DNA from: Campylobacterales bacterium
GTDB lineage: Bacteria; Campylobacterota; Campylobacteria; Campylobacterales; QNZT01
DNA: 26,404 nucleotides
Assembly: GCA_027081495.1 (NCBI GenBank)
Contig: JALWKJ010000027.1
Location: 1-26,404, forward strand
Direction of reading: 5' to 3'
Both the position numbers and the translations under genes were made by a program. Under the pieces are notes generated by a model. That model saw only the letters and a list, made by a program, of their open reading frames with translations. It did not search any database and had not been told where the DNA came from. Below are positions 24,242 through 26,404 of this stretch, piece by piece. The stretch's first letter is position 1. Every line of letters starts with the position of its first letter.

Positions 24242-24487
24242 ATGCGTGTCGATAAATTTATAAATAGTGTCAATATTACCAAAAGGCGCACGATTGCGGA
24301 GGATATGTGTAAATCAAAAGTCGTATTTGTAAACCAAAAGGTTGCAAAACCCGCAAAAGAAGTAAAAGTGGGAGATATCATAGAGATAAAGTATCTTGAA
24401 AAAAGTGTCAAATATGAAGTTTTACAGATTCCGACAACAAAATCGATACCAAAAAGTAAAAAAGCCGAATATGTAAAGGAGTTGTGA
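24242..24487 (+). CDS. S4-domain RNA-binding protein (Hsp15/HslR-like)
   Basis: 81 residues from ATG 24242, preferred over ATG 24212. GAGG at 24233-24236 is well placed, and S4 proteins of this family begin directly with MRVDKF. The S4 fold covers residues 1-48 (MRVDKFINSVNITKRRTIAE, then SKVVFVNQKVAKPAKEVKVG), followed by a strand-rich tail and a basic C-terminus. In E. coli, Hsp15 binds stalled 50S subunits carrying nascent chains; the role here is inferred from the fold. From memory, Campylobacter jejuni has the same gene diverging from argG and leading to tsaE and lptB. The stop TGA overlaps the trpD ATG by one base. Confidence 0.85.
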   Translation: MRVDKFINSVNITKRRTIAEDMCKSKVVFVNQKVAKPAKEVKVGDIIEIKYLEKSVKYEVLQIPTTKSIPKSKKAEYVKEL

Positions 24488-25464
24488 TGTTAAAAGAGGC
24501 AAAAGAGAAATTTGAAACGATGTTTGCGGGAAAAATGCCCATAGAAGATGCAAAAGAGTATCTTGAAGAACTGTATGAAAGAGGAGAGAGGGCCGAGGAG
24601 ATCGCGAGCGCCGTAGATGTCATGAGAAAACACTCTATAAAGCTTGATATAGACGAGACTCTTAAAGAAAAGCTTATAGATATAGTCGGAACGGGGGGAG
24701 ATAAAAGCGGAAGTTTTAATATATCTTCAACGGTTGCCCTTCTTCTTTCGTCTATGGGTTCGTTTGTCGCAAAACACGGCAACAGAGCGATCACAAGCAA
24801 TTCCGGGTCGGCCGATATGCTTGAGGCTTTGGGGATAAATCTAAACCTTTCGCCTTCAAAACAGGTAAAGATGCTCGAAGAGACCGGTTTTACTTTTATG
24901 TTCGCTATAAACCATCATCCGGCTATGAAACATATTATGCCGATTCGAAGATCGCTTTCTCATAGAACGATTTTTAATATTTTAGGACCTCTTACAAATC
25001 CTGCCGGATGCAAGAAATACCTTATCGGAGTTTTCAGCGATTCGTTTTTATCTAAAATCGTGACCGCTCTTGGGATGCTGGATACAAAAAGCGCTATCGC
25101 CGTAAGCAGTCGCGACGGTATGGACGAGATAAGTATCAGCGATATTACATACGCTGTCGAGCTTGAAGGCGATAAAAAGAGAGATTTTGTCATCGATCCA
25201 CAACTATACGGTTTCAAGTTTGCCTCAAGCGAGAGTATTAGAGGCGGCGACGCAAACGAAAACGCAAAGATTACGATGAGTATTTTTGATGGAGAAAAGA
25301 GTCCAAAAAGGGATATAGTGCTTTTAAATGCCGCGGTGGCCTTTAAGGTAGATGGAAAAGCTAGAGATATAAAAGAGGGTATCGAGATGGCGAAAGAGGC
25401 GATAGATTCAAAGATCGCAAAAAAACATCTTAAAACTATTATAGATACTTCCAATTCTTTGTAA
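24487..25464 (+). CDS. trpD: Anthranilate phosphoribosyltransferase
   Basis: 325 residues from ATG 24487. The GTG three bases earlier is too close to the AGGAG at 24477-24481. It transfers phosphoribose from PRPP to anthranilate, the second committed step of tryptophan synthesis. GTGGD at 68-72 and the following DKSGSFNIS bind PRPP. KHGNRAITSNSGSAD at 96-110 and RTIFNILGPLTNPAG are the family signatures. HHPAMKHIMPIRR contributes to the anthranilate site. It is a single-domain enzyme without the TrpG amidotransferase fused in some relatives, and no other trp gene is present here. It sits between the S4 gene and tsaE, translationally coupled to the former. Confidence 0.97.
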   Translation: MLKEAKEKFETMFAGKMPIEDAKEYLEELYERGERAEEIASAVDVMRKHSIKLDIDETLKEKLIDIVGTGGDKSGSFNISSTVALLLSSMGSFVAKHGNRAITSNSGSADMLEALGINLNLSPSKQVKMLEETGFTFMFAINHHPAMKHIMPIRRSLSHRTIFNILGPLTNPAGCKKYLIGVFSDSFLSKIVTALGMLDTKSAIAVSSRDGMDEISISDITYAVELEGDKKRDFVIDPQLYGFKFASSESIRGGDANENAKITMSIFDGEKSPKRDIVLLNAAVAFKVDGKARDIKEGIEMAKEAIDSKIAKKHLKTIIDTSNSL

Positions 25465-25467
25465 ATT

Positions 25468-25869
25468 ATGATAAAATCTATAATTGAAATAACAGATGTA
25501 GTCTTGAAAATTAAGAAACTTCTACCAAGCGGAGGAATAATCCTTTTAAAAGGGGATCTTGCAAGCGGTAAGACTACTCTTGTAAAAGCTTTTGTAAAAG
25601 AGCTGAATTTAAAAGAGGATGTAACTTCTCCGACATTTTCGATCTTGAATATTTACGATGAGAGAGTTTTTCATTATGATATATATAATGAAGGAGTTTC
25701 CAAATTTATACAAAACGGTCTTTTGGAAAATCTTGAAAAAGAGGGGTACCATTTTATCGAATGGGCGGATAAAAAGCTAGAAGAGATTTTAGATAGCTAT
25801 GGATTTAAATTTATTACTATAAATATAACTCCCATAGGAGAAAAAAGAGAGTATAGGATAGTTTCATGA
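25468..25869 (+). CDS. tsaE: tRNA t6A37 threonylcarbamoyladenosine synthesis ATPase TsaE
   Basis: A 133-residue P-loop ATPase of the TsaB-TsaD-TsaE complex that makes t6A at position 37 of ANN-decoding tRNAs. Walker A is GDLASGKTTL at 29-38. VTSPTFSILNIY matches the conserved SPTF switch region, and FHYDIYN and HFIEWADK match the family HxDxYR and EW motifs. It starts three bases after trpD. Upstream bases give only a weak ribosome-binding site, so coupling to trpD is likely. Its TGA overlaps the lptB start (ATGA). Confidence 0.95.
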   Translation: MIKSIIEITDVVLKIKKLLPSGGIILLKGDLASGKTTLVKAFVKELNLKEDVTSPTFSILNIYDERVFHYDIYNEGVSKFIQNGLLENLEKEGYHFIEWADKKLEEILDSYGFKFITINITPIGEKREYRIVS

Positions 25870-26404
25870 GCCACACTTTAAGAGCGGAACATTTAAGCAA
25901 AACGATAAAAAAACACCCCATCATAAAAGATTTCTCTCTTGAAGTTAAAAGCGGTGAAGTGGTCGGACTACTTGGTCCAAACGGCGCCGGAAAGACGACT
26001 ACATTTTACATGATTTGCGGGCTTATAGCGCCCACCGACGGAGCCGTATATATCAACGATAAAGATGTAACAAAATCTCCTCTTCATGTACGGGCGAAGA
26101 TGGGGGTCGGTTATCTGCCTCAAGAATCCAGCATTTTTAAAGAACTAAGCGTGGAAGAAAATCTTTTATTGGCGGCTGAAGTCGCAACCGTCGATAAATA
26201 TGAAAGACGCAGAAGAGTTGACAAACTTCTTGAAATTTTCAATATACAGCAGATAAGAGATCGCGCGGGCATATCTTTAAGCGGGGGTGAGAGAAGAAGG
26301 TGCGAGATTGCGAGATCTTTGGCGATTGAGCCGAGTTTTCTACTTTTAGACGAACCGTTTGCGGGCGTTGATCCTTTGGCGGTAAACGATATACAAGGAA
26401 TCGT
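25866..26404 (+). CDS. lptB: LPS export ABC transporter ATP-binding protein LptB, 5' part
   Basis: The first 179 codons of the cytoplasmic ATPase that drives the LptFG transporter to extract LPS from the inner membrane; the gene continues past the window. Walker A is GPNGAGKT at 37-44, the Q-loop is YLPQESSIF, the ABC signature is LSGGERRRCEIARSLA, and Walker B with D-loop is FLLLDEPFAGVDPLAV. The LSGGERRR and PFAGVDP stretches are distinctive for LptB. It overlaps tsaE by four bases. In Campylobacter the next gene is rpoN, which would be worth looking for downstream. With lpxK it is the second envelope LPS gene of the window. Confidence 0.96.
   Translation, partial: MSHTLRAEHLSKTIKKHPIIKDFSLEVKSGEVVGLLGPNGAGKTTTFYMICGLIAPTDGAVYINDKDVTKSPLHVRAKMGVGYLPQESSIFKELSVEENLLLAAEVATVDKYERRRRVDKLLEIFNIQQIRDRAGISLSGGERRRCEIARSLAIEPSFLLLDEPFAGVDPLAVNDIQGI

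Noticed and set aside
24960..25454. Long minus-strand open frame (164 codons) inside trpD
   Set aside because: It is antisense to a well conserved enzyme. Its translation is rich in Ser/Ile/Phe without domain features, as expected for the mirror of Lys/Glu-rich coding sequence.
25466..25480. Promoter-like TATGATAAAAT at the tsaE start
   Set aside because: It includes the start codon itself and no later in-frame start exists that keeps the protein, so it cannot serve tsaE in the usual way.
1..26404. Mobile element, prophage, CRISPR or toxin-antitoxin locus
   Set aside because: No transposase, integrase, direct-repeat array, tRNA attachment site or small toxin/antitoxin pair was seen, and composition is even across the genes.

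Overview
The window looks like chromosomal DNA of a Campylobacterota (Epsilonproteobacteria) species, probably a marine or vent-type relative of Sulfurimonas, Sulfurovum, Hydrogenimonas or Nitratiruptor rather than Campylobacter itself. This rests on the A/T-rich coding sequence, Lys/Glu/Ile-rich proteins, TATAAT -10 boxes of the TTTGATATAAT type with no clear -35, tightly overlapping genes, and gene order. From memory, Campylobacter jejuni keeps rplI-hslV-hslU-era next to argG, an S4-domain gene, tsaE, lptB and rpoN, and keeps nadE-lpxK-thrC together. Both blocks recur here. I see no tRNA, rRNA, CRISPR, IS element, phage gene or broken gene.

Layout. 1-1064: 3' part of priA (replication restart helicase). 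1057-1632 (minus): stand-alone siroheme-synthase N-terminal domain. 1722-4165: sixA and a Uup-like ABC-F ATPase, one short operon. 4214-7419: rplI-hslV-hslU-era operon (ribosomal protein L9, HslVU protease, Era GTPase). 7467-15313: seven tightly packed genes for an MSHA/type II-like pilus or secretion machine, ending in a strong hairpin terminator. 15314-15580: very A/T-rich intergenic regulatory region. 15581-22891: nadE, a DegT-family PLP aminotransferase, lpxK, argB, thrC and a UvrD/Rep helicase, all co-directional. 22917-24161 (minus): argG. 24242-26404: S4-domain RNA-binding protein, trpD, tsaE and the start of lptB, which runs off the window.

The most notable block is 7467-15313. Its order matches the Vibrio MSHA biogenesis cluster I-J-K-L-N-E-G: a PilM-PilN fusion (MshI-like), PilO-like (MshJ-like), PilP-like (MshK-like), an MshL-type secretin, a membrane-anchored TPR protein (MshN-like), an assembly ATPase (MshE-like) and an inner-membrane platform protein (MshG/GspF-like). 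MshM, any prepilin, a prepilin peptidase and a retraction ATPase are all missing from the window. The ATPase N-terminus has lost key residues of the c-di-GMP motif of true MshE, and the actin-like half of the MshI-like protein has lost nucleotide-binding signatures. This is a plausible poorly described envelope machine, though the family relationships themselves are clear.

The rest is housekeeping: DNA repair and replication restart, protein quality control, ribosome and tRNA maturation (era, tsaE, S4 protein), lipid A and LPS export (lpxK, lptB), and NAD, arginine, threonine, tryptophan and siroheme synthesis. Regulatory points of interest are two nearly identical promoter blocks (sixA and rplI), inverted repeats over the pilus-operon -10 and the argB Shine-Dalgarno, and the structured nadE upstream region.
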